In this document: in pieces, positions 43,706 through 52,642 of the stretch | Layout: each line of letters opens with the position of its first letter | Numbering within the stretch: position 1 is the first letter of the stretch | Source of the DNA: Profundibacter sp033851955 | Lineage (GTDB): Bacteria; Pseudomonadota; Alphaproteobacteria; Rhodobacterales; Rhodobacteraceae | DNA: 64,000 bases | Direction of reading: 5' to 3' | NCBI GenBank assembly: GCA_033851955.1 | Contig: JAWSVK010000009.1 | Span: forward strand, 1-64,000 | The notes under the pieces: model-generated | Seen by the model: the letters and a program-made list of their open reading frames with translations, nothing else | What the model was told of the DNA's origin: nothing | Database searches by the model: none | Position numbers and translations under genes: made by a program

Positions 43706-44908
43706 TTAGACGCGTTCCAGCGCTACAGCGATGCCTTGACCGACGCCAATACACATTGTGCTTAGCGAGCGTTTGCCATTCAAGGCGATAAGATCCAGCG
43801 CGGCTGATCCGGTGATCCGTGCGCCCGACATGCCCAACGGATGCCCCAAAGCAATCGCGCCACCATTCGGGTTCACGCGCGGATCATCATCCGCGATGCC
43901 CAGACTGCGCAACGTGGCAAGCCCCTGACTGGCGAAGGCTTCGTTCAATTCGATCACGTCGAAATCGGTTTGCGCCAAACCCAAACGCGCCATCAGTTTT
44001 TGCGATGCGGGTGAGGGGCCAAACCCCATGATGCGGGGTGCGACCCCTGCCGTTGCGCCACCAAGAACGCGAGCGATCGGCGTCAATCCGTGTTTGCGTG
44101 CCGCGGCTTCTGAAGCAATGATCAAGGCGGCCGCACCGTCGTTTACCCCCGAAGCATTGCCTGCTGTGACGGATCCACCTTTGCGAAACGGAGCCTTCAA
44201 CGCGGCGAGTTTCTCCATCGACGTTGCACGTAAATGTTCGTCTTGCTCCACGACAATCGGATCACCCTTACGCTGCGCAATCTCAACCGGTGTAATCTCT
44301 TGCGCCAGCCGACCGTTCGCTTGCGCTGCGGCTGCTTTTTGTTGCGACCTTAAAGCAAAAGCATCTTGATCCTCGCGGTTGATGCCAAATTCCTCGGCAA
44401 CATTCTCGGCGGTTTCCGGCATAGAATCGACCCCGTACTGGGCCTTCATCACAGGGTTCACAAACCGCCAGCCAATCGTGGTGTCGTGAATTTCAGCGGC
44501 ACGCGAAAAGGCGGCCTGCGCTTTGGGCATCACAAACGGTGCCCTGCTCATGCTTTCGACGCCGCCCGCGATGATCATCTCGGCTTCGCCCGCTTTGATC
44601 GCCCGCGCCGCCGTGATGACCGCATCCATGCCAGACCCGCACAGCCGGTTCATGGTTGTGCCCGCAATGCTCTCGGGCAAACCTGCCAGCAATGTCGACA
44701 TGCGTGCTACGTTGCGATTGTCCTCGCCAGCTTGGTTGGCGCAGCCAAAGATCACCTCATCGATGGCTTCCCAATCGACACCGGAATTGCGCGCCATCAG
44801 CGCGCGAAGGGGAATCGCCCCAAGATCATCGGTACGCACAGAGGACAAGCCTCCGCCAAACCGCCCGATCGGGGTTCGGACATATTCACAAATATAGGCT
44901 TCAGACAT
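43706..44908 (-). CDS. pcaF: 3-oxoadipyl-CoA thiolase PcaF
   Basis: PcaF cleaves 3-oxoadipyl-CoA with CoA to succinyl-CoA and acetyl-CoA, the last step for benzoate through the box route. The 400-residue thiolase has nucleophile Cys90 in MNRLCGSGMDA, the NGGAIALGHPLGMSGAR His motif and the final STMCIGVGQG Cys. The N-terminal SEAYICEYVRTPIGRFGG is typical of the PcaF/PaaE group. ATG 44908 follows AAAGGAG. It is divergent from the ligase operon across a region with two BoxR-type operators. Confidence 0.9.
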   Translation of the reverse strand: MSEAYICEYVRTPIGRFGGGLSSVRTDDLGAIPLRALMARNSGVDWEAIDEVIFGCANQAGEDNRNVARMSTLLAGLPESIAGTTMNRLCGSGMDAVITAARAIKAGEAEMIIAGGVESMSRAPFVMPKAQAAFSRAAEIHDTTIGWRFVNPVMKAQYGVDSMPETAENVAEEFGINREDQDAFALRSQQKAAAAQANGRLAQEITPVEIAQRKGDPIVVEQDEHLRATSMEKLAALKAPFRKGGSVTAGNASGVNDGAAALIIASEAAARKHGLTPIARVLGGATAGVAPRIMGFGPSPASQKLMARLGLAQTDFDVIELNEAFASQGLATLRSLGIADDDPRVNPNGGAIALGHPLGMSGARITGSAALDLIALNGKRSLSTMCIGVGQGIAVALERV

Positions 44909-44986
44909 TTTTGGCTCCTTTTTGGGCGTTATAGCATAGGATTTACAGACATCGACGGGGAATGCAGGAAAGTTCGCCGCAATTAG

Positions 44987-45000
44987 AGCATTATGTTGCA
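44987..45000. promoter_or_regulatory. BoxR-type operator, pcaF/ligase promoter region, copy 1
   Basis: AGCATTATGTTGCA matches the consensus at 11 of 14 positions. It lies 78 bases before the pcaF start and exactly 29 bases before copy 2. Confidence 0.45.
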
Positions 45001-45015
45001 ACGTTTCGGGATATG

Positions 45016-45029
45016 TGCATTATAAAGCA
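45016..45029. promoter_or_regulatory. BoxR-type operator, pcaF/ligase promoter region, copy 2
   Basis: TGCATTATAAAGCA matches the consensus at 13 of 14 positions and includes a TATAAA core at 45021-45026, 36 bases before the DUF4863 gene start. Confidence 0.6.
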
Positions 45030-45062
45030 TAGTTGCGGAGGCGAACAGGGGAGGGCGTGTCA

Positions 45063-45529
45063 ATGCCAGTTGAAGGTTTCAACGCACTTATGAGGAAAAT
45101 CGCTGCGCGGGTCGGCGACAGGCCATTGAACGCAGAGCTGGAAACGTTCCTAAATGAGGAATTCCCAGCGGGCTCTGTCGAGTTTGAGGAACTAACTGCG
45201 CTCTGCATTGAAGGCGAAGCACAGGGTTGGTTGATGTCGCGTAAAGCGGGCGGTATCAAGTTTGGTCGCGCGATAAACCAGACACATCCGCGGGCCATTT
45301 CAGCGTTGATGTTGTCCGCATGAAAGATGTGAAGGGACCACATCACACTCACACCACAGGTGAAATCGGAGCCATTATGCCGATCGATAGCCTCGCAAAA
45401 TTCGACGGCAAAGGCGAGGGCTGGTATGTCTACCCGCCCGGTTCCTCACATCATCCGACGGTACAGGGCGGCGACGCCTATGTGCTATATTTGCTGCCAG
45501 ACGGCGCTATTGAATTTACCAAAACCTAA
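45063..45529 (+). pseudogene. DUF4863-family gene split by a frameshift
   Basis: The N-terminal part (45063-45323) reads MPVEGFNALMRKIAARVGD through AGGIKFGRAINQTHPR, then falls out of frame to a TGA. The other frame continues the same protein from 45293 as GHFSVDVVRMKDVKGPHHTH through GWYVYPPGSSHHPTV to the TAA at 45529. Together they would make a cupin-like protein of about 155 residues of the DUF4863 family, related to 4-hydroxylaminobenzoate lyase and common in box clusters. One base appears lost near 45270-45293. An ATGA at 45320 could restart translation of the second piece. Confidence 0.75.
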
Positions 45530-45580
45530 GCAGTTTGGCCTGACCAGGGCCATCAAATATACGAAATCTGGAGAGCAAGA

Positions 45581-47119
45581 ATGCCCAATTCAAGCAACGC
45601 CGCCGTCTATTTTGTTGATCGCCACATTAAGGAAGGTCGTGCCGAAAAGGTGAGCTTTCGCGAGGCTGATGGTCAACAGAGAACCCTGACCTATGGTGAA
45701 CTGGCACATGAGACATCCGTGTTCGCCGGCGCGCTTGGCCGTCACGGGGTTCGCCGCGAAGAACGTATCGCCATGATCATTCGCGATCAGATCGAATTTC
45801 CGGTGGTGTTTTGGGGGGCCATCAAAGCGGGGGTTGTGCCGGTGCCGCTTAACACATTGCTGTCCAGTCAGGTCTATGAGAATATCCTGAAAGACAGCCG
45901 TGCCTCGATATTGGTGGTGTCCGAAGCCCTATGGAAAACCGTGAAGCCCGCGGTCCAAGGCAACCAGTTCCTGCGTGCGGTGATCGTGATCGGCGAGGCG
46001 CCTATCGGCACCCAAAGCTATGCTGAATTTACCAAGGGCGCAGGCCCCGTCGAGGCCGTTGAGGCGCATGAAGATGAGCTGGCGTTTTGGCTCTACTCAT
46101 CCGGCTCGACCGGATTGCCCAAAGGCGTGCGCCATGTGCACTCGAGCCTAAAAGCAACAGCGAAAACTTTTGGCGATCAGATCATCGGCATTCGAGAAGA
46201 CGACACTGTGTTCTCGGCGGCAAAAATGTTCTTTGCCTATGGGTTGGGAAATGCGGTGACGTTCCCGTTGGCGGTGGGCGCGACGACGCTGTTACTGGCA
46301 GGAAGGCCGACCCCTGACGCAGTGTTCGACATCCTGAAAGCGCACGAACCCACGATATTCTTTGGCGTCCCCACGCTCTACGCCGCCATGAATGCCGCGC
46401 TGGAGAAGTCCGGCCAACAGGACGGTTTCGCATTGCGCCTGTGCGCGTCAGCAGGCGAGGCACTGCCCCGCGAAGTTGGCGAGAAATGGCAACAATTGGT
46501 GAATGTTGAAATCATCGACGGTGTTGGATCAACCGAGATGCTGCACATCTTTTTGTCCAACCGCCCGGGTGACATTGTCTATGGCACGTCAGGTCGCGCT
46601 GTTCCGGGTTACGAGGTGCGGCTGGTGGATGAACGCGATGAAGAGGTGGCCGCAAACGAGGTCGGAGAATTGTTGGTACGCGGTCCATCGTCAGCCGACG
46701 GGTACTGGAACCGTCGCAACAAATCACGTGAAACCTTCGAAGGCCATTGGACTCGGACCGGCGACAAATACGAGCGAACCGAAGAAGGGCGATATGTCTA
46801 CTGCGGTCGCACCGACGACATGTTCAAAGTGTCCGGAATTTGGGTCAGCCCGTTTGAAATTGAACAAGCCTTGATTGAACACCCAGCCGTTTTGGAATCG
46901 GCTGTCGTGGCGTGGGCGGACGACGAAGGGTTGGAAAAACCCAAAGCATTTGTTGTGCTGAATGAAGGCATGGAAGCGGACAGCATCATTGGGCTGAAGG
47001 AATTCATCAAGGAAAAAATCGGAATGTGGAAATACCCCCGCTGGGTTGATGTTGTTGACGAGCTGCCTAAAACCGCGACTGGAAAAATCCAGCGTTTCAA
47101 ACTGCGTGAAGGACAATGA
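45581..47119 (+). CDS. bclA: Benzoate-CoA ligase
   Basis: The ligase activates benzoate to benzoyl-CoA with ATP. The 512-residue ANL enzyme has the P-loop LYSSGSTGLPKGVRH near residues 167-181, the benzoate-ligase-type FFAYGLGNAVTFPL, the VGSTEMLHIF adenylate motif, TGDKYERTEEG and the C-terminal catalytic Lys in PKTATGKIQRFKL. These fit benzoate-CoA ligases better than acetyl-CoA synthetases. It is followed with a 4-base overlap by a hydrolase gene. Confidence 0.92.
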   Translation: MPNSSNAAVYFVDRHIKEGRAEKVSFREADGQQRTLTYGELAHETSVFAGALGRHGVRREERIAMIIRDQIEFPVVFWGAIKAGVVPVPLNTLLSSQVYENILKDSRASILVVSEALWKTVKPAVQGNQFLRAVIVIGEAPIGTQSYAEFTKGAGPVEAVEAHEDELAFWLYSSGSTGLPKGVRHVHSSLKATAKTFGDQIIGIREDDTVFSAAKMFFAYGLGNAVTFPLAVGATTLLLAGRPTPDAVFDILKAHEPTIFFGVPTLYAAMNAALEKSGQQDGFALRLCASAGEALPREVGEKWQQLVNVEIIDGVGSTEMLHIFLSNRPGDIVYGTSGRAVPGYEVRLVDERDEEVAANEVGELLVRGPSSADGYWNRRNKSRETFEGHWTRTGDKYERTEEGRYVYCGRTDDMFKVSGIWVSPFEIEQALIEHPAVLESAVVAWADDEGLEKPKAFVVLNEGMEADSIIGLKEFIKEKIGMWKYPRWVDVVDELPKTATGKIQRFKLREGQ

Positions 47120-47946
47120 GTATGGCAATTGACTGGCAGGAAGCCCCAGCGACTCCCTTGATGGTTCAGGGAAAGCAGCTTGAATACCAATGCTATGGCC
47201 CAACGCCAAATCAAGCGCCGACCGTTGTGATGCTACACGAAGGGTTGGGCTGCGCTGCCTTGTGGCGCGACTTTCCGCGCGAGATCGCCAAGGCTACCGG
47301 TTGGGGTGTTTTTGTCTACTCACGGGCTGGCTATGGCCAATCGGATGCCGCCGACTTGCCGCGCCCGCTGAACTATATGACAGAGGAAGCAACGACCGTT
47401 TTGCCAGTGGTGCTGGATGCAATCGGCCTGCAGCGCGGTGTTTTGTTGGGGCATTCTGATGGGGCTTCAATTTCGGCGATCTATGCCGGATCGATCGAGG
47501 ATCACCGTGTGCGCGGATTGGTTTTGATGGCGCCACATTTCTTTACCGAAGACATGGGGCTGGCTGAAATTGCCAAAGCCAAAACCGCATTTGAGAACAC
47601 CGACATGGCGGAGCGGATGGCAAAATACCATCGCGACCCTGAGAACACATTTCGGGGTTGGAATGATGCTTGGCTGCATCCGGATTTCAAGGCGTGGAAC
47701 GTCGCCGAAGTCACGGATTATTTGCGCATCCCGACTTTGGCCATTCAGGGGCGAGAGGATCAATACGGAACGCTTGCCCAGATCGAAGAGATCGCGACCC
47801 GCAGCTATGCGCCCGTTGAAGTTGAGATAATTGAGCGTTGCACACATGCACCCCATTTGGACCAGCCTGAACAGACACTGGCTGTTGTAACTGAATTTTT
47901 AATGCGGCTGGATCGTATTGAAACTGAGAAAGTACAAATTGGATGA
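47116..47946 (+). CDS. Alpha/beta hydrolase
   Basis: The 276-residue protein has nucleophile Ser114 in LLGHSDGASIS, an oxyanion segment VMLHEGLGCAALW, an acid residue in IQGREDQYG and a C-terminal His in CTHAPHLDQP. Hydrolases at this position in box clusters may act on a ring-cleavage lactone, ester or CoA thioester; the substrate is not known. It starts at ATG 47116 inside the ligase stop. Confidence 0.85.
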   Translation: MSMAIDWQEAPATPLMVQGKQLEYQCYGPTPNQAPTVVMLHEGLGCAALWRDFPREIAKATGWGVFVYSRAGYGQSDAADLPRPLNYMTEEATTVLPVVLDAIGLQRGVLLGHSDGASISAIYAGSIEDHRVRGLVLMAPHFFTEDMGLAEIAKAKTAFENTDMAERMAKYHRDPENTFRGWNDAWLHPDFKAWNVAEVTDYLRIPTLAIQGREDQYGTLAQIEEIATRSYAPVEVEIIERCTHAPHLDQPEQTLAVVTEFLMRLDRIETEKVQIG

Positions 47947-48127
47947 AACTAAAGTGTTTCGCCTCGAATGTTTGAGTGACCGGCGTCGGCGTTGGTCTTC
48001 CATTGATCAACCCAGTGATGGGCGCCGAAATCGCCCACGCTGATGCAGGCGGCATCGCAACGCTGAAATACTAAGCGCATCTGCCCTAGGGGTTGGGGGG
48101 CAACCTTTCTCGTAGAGGAAGGTCGCG

Positions 48128-48950
48128 GTGGCGTCATTGACGCCGGTGCCAAGCGCCGCCAAACCCGCGACGGGCACCGCGTTGTTGAGCAATCGAATGG
48201 TCAAAGAAGTAGTCGGCGCGGACGTGGTTACAGCGGGTGTTTTGTCTCTAATATGCGGCAGCGGTGAGGCACTGCTGGAGTCGGTCACGGCGATGGATTC
48301 GATTGCCTTCACAGCTCGGCTGCGACCAGCGAAATGATCAGCTCGCACCCCATGGTCAAAGCGGTGCGCGCGCGGGTGACCATCGAAGCCGACAGCGTCA
48401 ACGCGACATTGTTGGGCCTAGACGTTGTGGCCGAGACGCTCTTGTTTGATCTGGCCGTACGCGAGGCAGTTCGTGCATTTTGTACAAAAGCGGGCCAACT
48501 TTGTACAATTATCCGTCGGGTGTTGGTCCCACGCGAGATACTTGATGGCCTTGCCGTCGCCGTCAAATCCAAGATGGCCAAATTCACCATCGGCGATCCC
48601 GCAGACGAGGCCACCCAAATTGGACCACCGATCAACACGGCACAGAGTGATGAGGCTGAAGGCAAGATTTCGCAACTGTTAGGCGAATGTGTCGGACTCG
48701 CCCGTGCAGATCTACCTGTGGGGCTGAATGCGAATTCCAGTTTTGTTGCGCCGCGCCTGCTAAGTTGTAGGGATCCGGTAAACGCCAGCCTTGTTCACGA
48801 GGTCGAAGTGTTTGGGCCCTGCGTCAGTTTGTTGACCTATTGCGGGTTTGACCAAGCGACACAATTGATCGGCGCTGCCCAAGGGCGTTGCTCTTAAGCG
48901 CCTTTACCAATGACGCGGATATGCAGGTCGATACTGTTGCGCAGCTCTGA
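48128..48950 (+). pseudogene. boxD: Remnant of 3,4-dehydroadipyl-CoA semialdehyde dehydrogenase (boxD)
   Basis: Three frames together resemble the C-terminal part of a PaaZ/BoxD-type aldehyde dehydrogenase. Frame one (from 48128) reads AAKPATGTALLSNRMVKEVVG to AMDSIAFT. A one-base deletion at 48314 in the FTGS motif moves the rest to the next frame: SAATSEMISSHPMVKAV, RVTIEADSVN, KAGQLCTIIRRVLVP with the catalytic Cys, and HEVEVFGPCVSLL. A second shift near 48885 leads into LLLSAFTNDADMQV and a stop at 48950. Most of the N-terminal half is missing between the hydrolase gene and 48128. The enzyme cannot be functional. Confidence 0.75.
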
Positions 48951-49067
48951 GGCAGGTTGGTTGCCTTGGATGATGCTGGCCTATGGTTTGGCACAGGAGA
49001 GGGTCGCATTTCAAACAGCGCGCAAGGACGGCGATTCGTGAGTATATTACAGCGGCCACACAAAGTG

Positions 49068-49081
49068 GGAAATATAATGCA
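49068..49081. promoter_or_regulatory. BoxR-type operator, boxC promoter, copy 1
   Basis: GGAAATATAATGCA matches the consensus at 11 of 14 positions and has the TATAAT core with one full TGCA arm. Confidence 0.45.
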
Positions 49082-49136
49082 CAATGAGATGAGTCGACCA
49101 AGGAGTTGAGAAAAGTGGCGCGGTGGGCAGTAAATC

Positions 49137-49150
49137 TGCATTTTCATGCA
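49137..49150. promoter_or_regulatory. BoxR-type operator, boxC promoter, copy 2
   Basis: TGCATTTTCATGCA matches at 12 of 14 positions with both TGCA arms six bases apart. Confidence 0.5.
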
Positions 49151-49177
49151 TAATTACACTTTACCTGATCTGTACTA

Positions 49178-49191
49178 GGCAATATAATGCA
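49178..49191. promoter_or_regulatory. BoxR-type operator, boxC promoter, copy 3
   Basis: GGCAATATAATGCA matches at 12 of 14 positions. Its TATAAT core (49183-49188) is 42 bases before the boxC ATG and is the likely -10 element. Confidence 0.6.
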
Positions 49192-49230
49192 ATAAGAATA
49201 CGACATATTCATACGCAAAGGAAACGCGCC

Positions 49231-50892
49231 ATGACCCATGTAATCAACTTTCAAAGTGACCCTAATGCGTACCGTCATTGGCGCATTGAGTACGAGGGCG
49301 CGGTCGCAAACCTGTTCATGGATGTGGATGAGGATGGCGGCATGTTTGAGGGCTATAAGCTCAAGCTGAATTCGTATGATCTGAGCGTTGATATCGAGCT
49401 TGCGGACATCGTGCAGCGCATGCGGTTCGAGCATCCCGAGGTCAAAGTCGTTGTTATGCAATCTGGCAAATTGGGTGTATTTTGTGCGGGAGCAAACATC
49501 CGGATGTTGGGTGGGGCCGAGCACAGCCACAAGGTGAACTTTTGCAAATTCACCAACGAAACCCGCAACACATTTGAAGCGGCCGAAGCTGATAGCGGGC
49601 AGAAATATATCGCCGCCGTTAAGGGGGCGTGTGCGGGCGGCGGGTATGAGTTGGCGCTGGCGTGCAATCATATCATGTTGACCGATGACGCCGCGTCTTC
49701 TGTGGCGCTGCCAGAGGTGCCATTGCTGGCGGTTTTGCCCGGCACGGGTGGCCTGACGCGGGTTACGGACAAGCGCAAGGTGCGCCGTGATCGCGCCGAC
49801 ATTTTTTGCTCGATCGAAGAGGGCATTAAGGGGCAGCGGGCTGTTGAATGGCGTTTGGTCGATGAATCGATCAAGAACAATGTTTTCGATGAAACCGTAA
49901 AGCTGCGCGCCCAAGAATTTGCCGAGGCGTCTAAGAAGGCAGACATTGCGGCGGGCATTAAGTTGACCCCATTGGAGCGCAAATTTGGCGACAATGGCTC
50001 TGTCAATTATTCACTGGTTGAGGTCGCCATTGATCGGGCCGCGCGCAAGGCTATGATCACGCTGAGCGGCCCCGACGATGCAGCTCCTGCGGACATGGAT
50101 GCCTTCACAGCGCAGGGCGATCAAGCCTATATGTTGCGTCTGGCGCGTGAATTGGATGATGCCATTTTGCACCTGCGCAACAATGAAAAAGAACTGGGCC
50201 TGATTGTTTTTCGCACCCAGGGCGACCCCGAATTGTTTGCAGCACACGAAACACTGTTGATGGACAATGCGGACAACTGGCTGGCCAATGAGGTTCTGCA
50301 ATATTGGAAGCGCCTGTTGAAACGGGTTGATGTGACGTCGCGCAGTCTCGTTGCGATGGTCGAGCATGGATCATGTTTTGTGGGTGTTTTGGCCGAACTG
50401 CTATTCTCGGCCGATCGGTCATACATGATGGAAGACGAGTTTGAAGACGATGACCGTGCAATCGCCAGCATCACATTGACCGCCGCCAACTTTGGCCCAA
50501 TGTTGATGGGTAATGGTATTACACGGCTTGAGACGCGGTTCCTTGGCGAGCCGGAAGCGGTGGATGTTGCCAAGGCGAAAATTGGCACCGCGTTGGAGGC
50601 GAAAGCCGCTGATGATCTGGGTTTGGTCACGATGATCCTTGATGATATCGACTGGGAGGATGAGGTTCGTATCTTCCTTGAAGAACGCGCCAACTATTCG
50701 CCAGATGCGATGACAGGGATGGAAGCCAACCTGAGATTTGCTGGCCCTGAAACGATGGAAACGCGCATATTCGGGCGCCTTACAGCGTGGCAGAATTGGA
50801 TATTTATTCGCCCCAATGCGGTTGGTCCAGACGGGGCGCTGCAGCGGTACGGCACTGGAGTGCGCGGCAGTTACAACATGGAACGTGTTTGA
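49231..50892 (+). CDS. boxC: 2,3-epoxybenzoyl-CoA dihydrolase BoxC
   Basis: BoxC opens the epoxidised ring of 2,3-epoxybenzoyl-CoA with two waters, giving 3,4-dehydroadipyl-CoA semialdehyde and formate. The 553-residue crotonase-fold protein has the oxyanion segments GVFCAGANIRMLGG and GACAGGGYELALACNH and a second crotonase-like half. Length and order match known BoxC. ATG 49231 follows AAAGGAAA; the open frame above it runs through operators and is rejected. Confidence 0.95.
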   Translation: MTHVINFQSDPNAYRHWRIEYEGAVANLFMDVDEDGGMFEGYKLKLNSYDLSVDIELADIVQRMRFEHPEVKVVVMQSGKLGVFCAGANIRMLGGAEHSHKVNFCKFTNETRNTFEAAEADSGQKYIAAVKGACAGGGYELALACNHIMLTDDAASSVALPEVPLLAVLPGTGGLTRVTDKRKVRRDRADIFCSIEEGIKGQRAVEWRLVDESIKNNVFDETVKLRAQEFAEASKKADIAAGIKLTPLERKFGDNGSVNYSLVEVAIDRAARKAMITLSGPDDAAPADMDAFTAQGDQAYMLRLARELDDAILHLRNNEKELGLIVFRTQGDPELFAAHETLLMDNADNWLANEVLQYWKRLLKRVDVTSRSLVAMVEHGSCFVGVLAELLFSADRSYMMEDEFEDDDRAIASITLTAANFGPMLMGNGITRLETRFLGEPEAVDVAKAKIGTALEAKAADDLGLVTMILDDIDWEDEVRIFLEERANYSPDAMTGMEANLRFAGPETMETRIFGRLTAWQNWIFIRPNAVGPDGALQRYGTGVRGSYNMERV

Positions 50893-50952
50893 ATTTAACG
50901 AAAGCGGGGCTGGGGAAATCCATGCTAAAATCCGCGACAAAAGGAGATGGAA

Positions 50953-52404
50953 ATGAATGATCTTATCAATGTCAGCTATGACACGCAGATCCCTAATAAT
51001 GTTGGCCTAAGTTCAGACAAAAAAGTGTTGAAAGCGCTTGAGAAATGGCACCCCGGTTATATCAGCTGGTGGAACGACCTGATCCCGCGAAAACTACAGG
51101 ATTCAATGGTTTATCTGCGCACGGCTGTAAGTGTGGATCCTAAAGGTTGGGCCAAATTCGATTATGTGAGCATGCCGGAATATCGCTGGGGAATTTTATT
51201 AGCACCAGAGGTCGAGGGTCGCACGATCCCTTGTGGTGAGCATTTGGGCAAACCCGCATGGCAAGAAGTACCGGGTGAATACCGTAATCTGATGAAACGC
51301 CTGATCGTTATTCAGGGTGACACGGAGCCGGGCTCGGTTGAGCAACAGCGCTTTTTGGGTCTGACCGCGCCGTCGCTATATGACATGCGCAACCTGTTTC
51401 AGGTCAACGTGGAAGAGGGTCGCCATCTGTGGGCGATGGTGTATCTGCTGCAGAAATATTTCGGCAAGGATGGCCGCGAAGAGGCAGACGATATGCTGCG
51501 CCGCTCCTCGGGGTCTGAAGAAGCGCCACGTATGTTGGGGGCCTTTAACGAAGAAACGCCGGATTGGTTGTCGTTCTTTATGTTTACATACTTCACGGAC
51601 CGTGATGGCAAAATGCAGCTGGAAAGCCTCGCTCAATCGGCGTTCGACCCGCTGTCACGCACCTGTCGTTTCATGCTGACCGAAGAAGCGCATCATATGT
51701 TTGTAGGTGAAACCGGTGTTGGTCGGACCATTCAGCGCACCTGTGAAGTGATGAAAGAAAATGGCATCACCGACCCCTATGACATCGACAAAATCCGCGA
51801 TCTTGGCGTCATTGATTTGCCAACCATTCAGAAAAAGTTGAACTTGCACTACACGCTCAGCCTTGATCTGTTTGGCCGAGAAGTTTCGACCAATGCCGCC
51901 AATGCGTTTAACGCGGGTATCAAGGGTCGTTACATGGAAACCCGCATTGACGACGACCACATCTTGCACAGTGATACCTACAAGGTTTGGGATATGGTCG
52001 ACGGCAAGTTGGTTCAAAATGAGGTGCCGGCCTTGACCGCAATCAACATGCGTTTGCGGGACGACTATACGCGCGATGCGTCTGGTGGCATTGGGCGCTG
52101 GAACAAGATCATCGCTAAGATGGGCGTCGAGTTCGAATTGAAACTGCCGCATGAAGCATTCAACCGAAAAATCGGCGTGTTCCTTGGGCATAATTTTGAC
52201 CCAGAGGGTAACCTTGTTTCGACGGCTGAATATGAAGCCGGTCAACAGGACTGGTTGCCAACCAAAGCCGATGGCGATTTCATTCAATCGTTGATGCAAC
52301 AAGTGACTGAGCCTGGCAAATTCGCTGGCTGGATTGCGCCGCCAAAAGTGGGTATCAATAACAAACCCGGCGACTTTGAATACGTCAAATTGCACATGGC
52401 CTAA
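50953..52404 (+). CDS. boxB: Benzoyl-CoA 2,3-epoxidase subunit BoxB
   Basis: BoxB is the di-iron oxygenase that forms 2,3-epoxybenzoyl-CoA with electrons from BoxA. The 483-residue product has carboxylate/His iron-ligand segments NVEEGRHLWAMVYLL and MLTEEAHHMFVGETG, as in class I di-iron proteins. AAGGAG is placed six bases before ATG 50953, better than the in-frame ATG at 50947. Confidence 0.95.
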   Translation: MNDLINVSYDTQIPNNVGLSSDKKVLKALEKWHPGYISWWNDLIPRKLQDSMVYLRTAVSVDPKGWAKFDYVSMPEYRWGILLAPEVEGRTIPCGEHLGKPAWQEVPGEYRNLMKRLIVIQGDTEPGSVEQQRFLGLTAPSLYDMRNLFQVNVEEGRHLWAMVYLLQKYFGKDGREEADDMLRRSSGSEEAPRMLGAFNEETPDWLSFFMFTYFTDRDGKMQLESLAQSAFDPLSRTCRFMLTEEAHHMFVGETGVGRTIQRTCEVMKENGITDPYDIDKIRDLGVIDLPTIQKKLNLHYTLSLDLFGREVSTNAANAFNAGIKGRYMETRIDDDHILHSDTYKVWDMVDGKLVQNEVPALTAINMRLRDDYTRDASGGIGRWNKIIAKMGVEFELKLPHEAFNRKIGVFLGHNFDPEGNLVSTAEYEAGQQDWLPTKADGDFIQSLMQQVTEPGKFAGWIAPPKVGINNKPGDFEYVKLHMA

Positions 52405-52468
52405 TGAAAACCGAAGTGCGGGCGTGGTCCGCACTTCGCACCAGACCAGTGACACAAGGGAGATTGCT

Positions 52469-52642
52469 ATGCTAGCACACCAATCAGGAACTCCGGATGT
52501 TCATGCGAACGAAGCCAGACGTATATTCGCGTCGCTTCTCAGTTCTTGTATCGGCTGTGCCGACTGCAAGGGCGGATGCGCCGAGCTGTTCGAAATGATC
52601 GTCGTGCCCGATTCCATCTTGTCGCGGTTTCCAAAATTATGA
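52469..52642 (+). CDS. 57-residue protein with one ferredoxin-type Cys motif, between boxB and boxA
   Basis: The small protein has Cys27, Cys30, Cys33 and Cys37 in CIGCADCKGGC, exactly the C-x2-C-x2-C-x3-C spacing of [4Fe-4S] ferredoxin motifs and of the two motifs in BoxA. It starts with a well-placed AAGGGAG and its TGA overlaps the boxA ATG (ATGA), so boxA translation probably depends on it. It could be a tiny electron carrier, a cluster donor or only a coupling leader. I do not recognise a named family. Confidence 0.65.
   Translation: MLAHQSGTPDVHANEARRIFASLLSSCIGCADCKGGCAELFEMIVVPDSILSRFPKL

Larger units (their letters stand above)
48951..49230. other. Leader and promoter region of boxC
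   Basis: No gene is seen. It contains three BoxR-type palindromes, listed separately, in an AT-rich stretch that contrasts with the flanking coding DNA. Confidence 0.6.

Noticed and set aside
48018..48074. Short plus-strand frame with residues DAGGIATLKY, reminiscent of the IDGGIGTLKYYA part of BoxD/PaaZ
   Set aside because: Only about ten residues agree and a stop follows, so it is too short to extend the boxD remnant with confidence.
47949..48152. Minus-strand frame of 67 codons ending in GDFGAHHWVDQWKTNADAGH-type residues, opposite the boxD remnant region
   Set aside because: It looks protein-like at its C-terminus but matches no family I can name, has no start signal and overlaps decayed DNA; it may be a fragment of a deleted gene.
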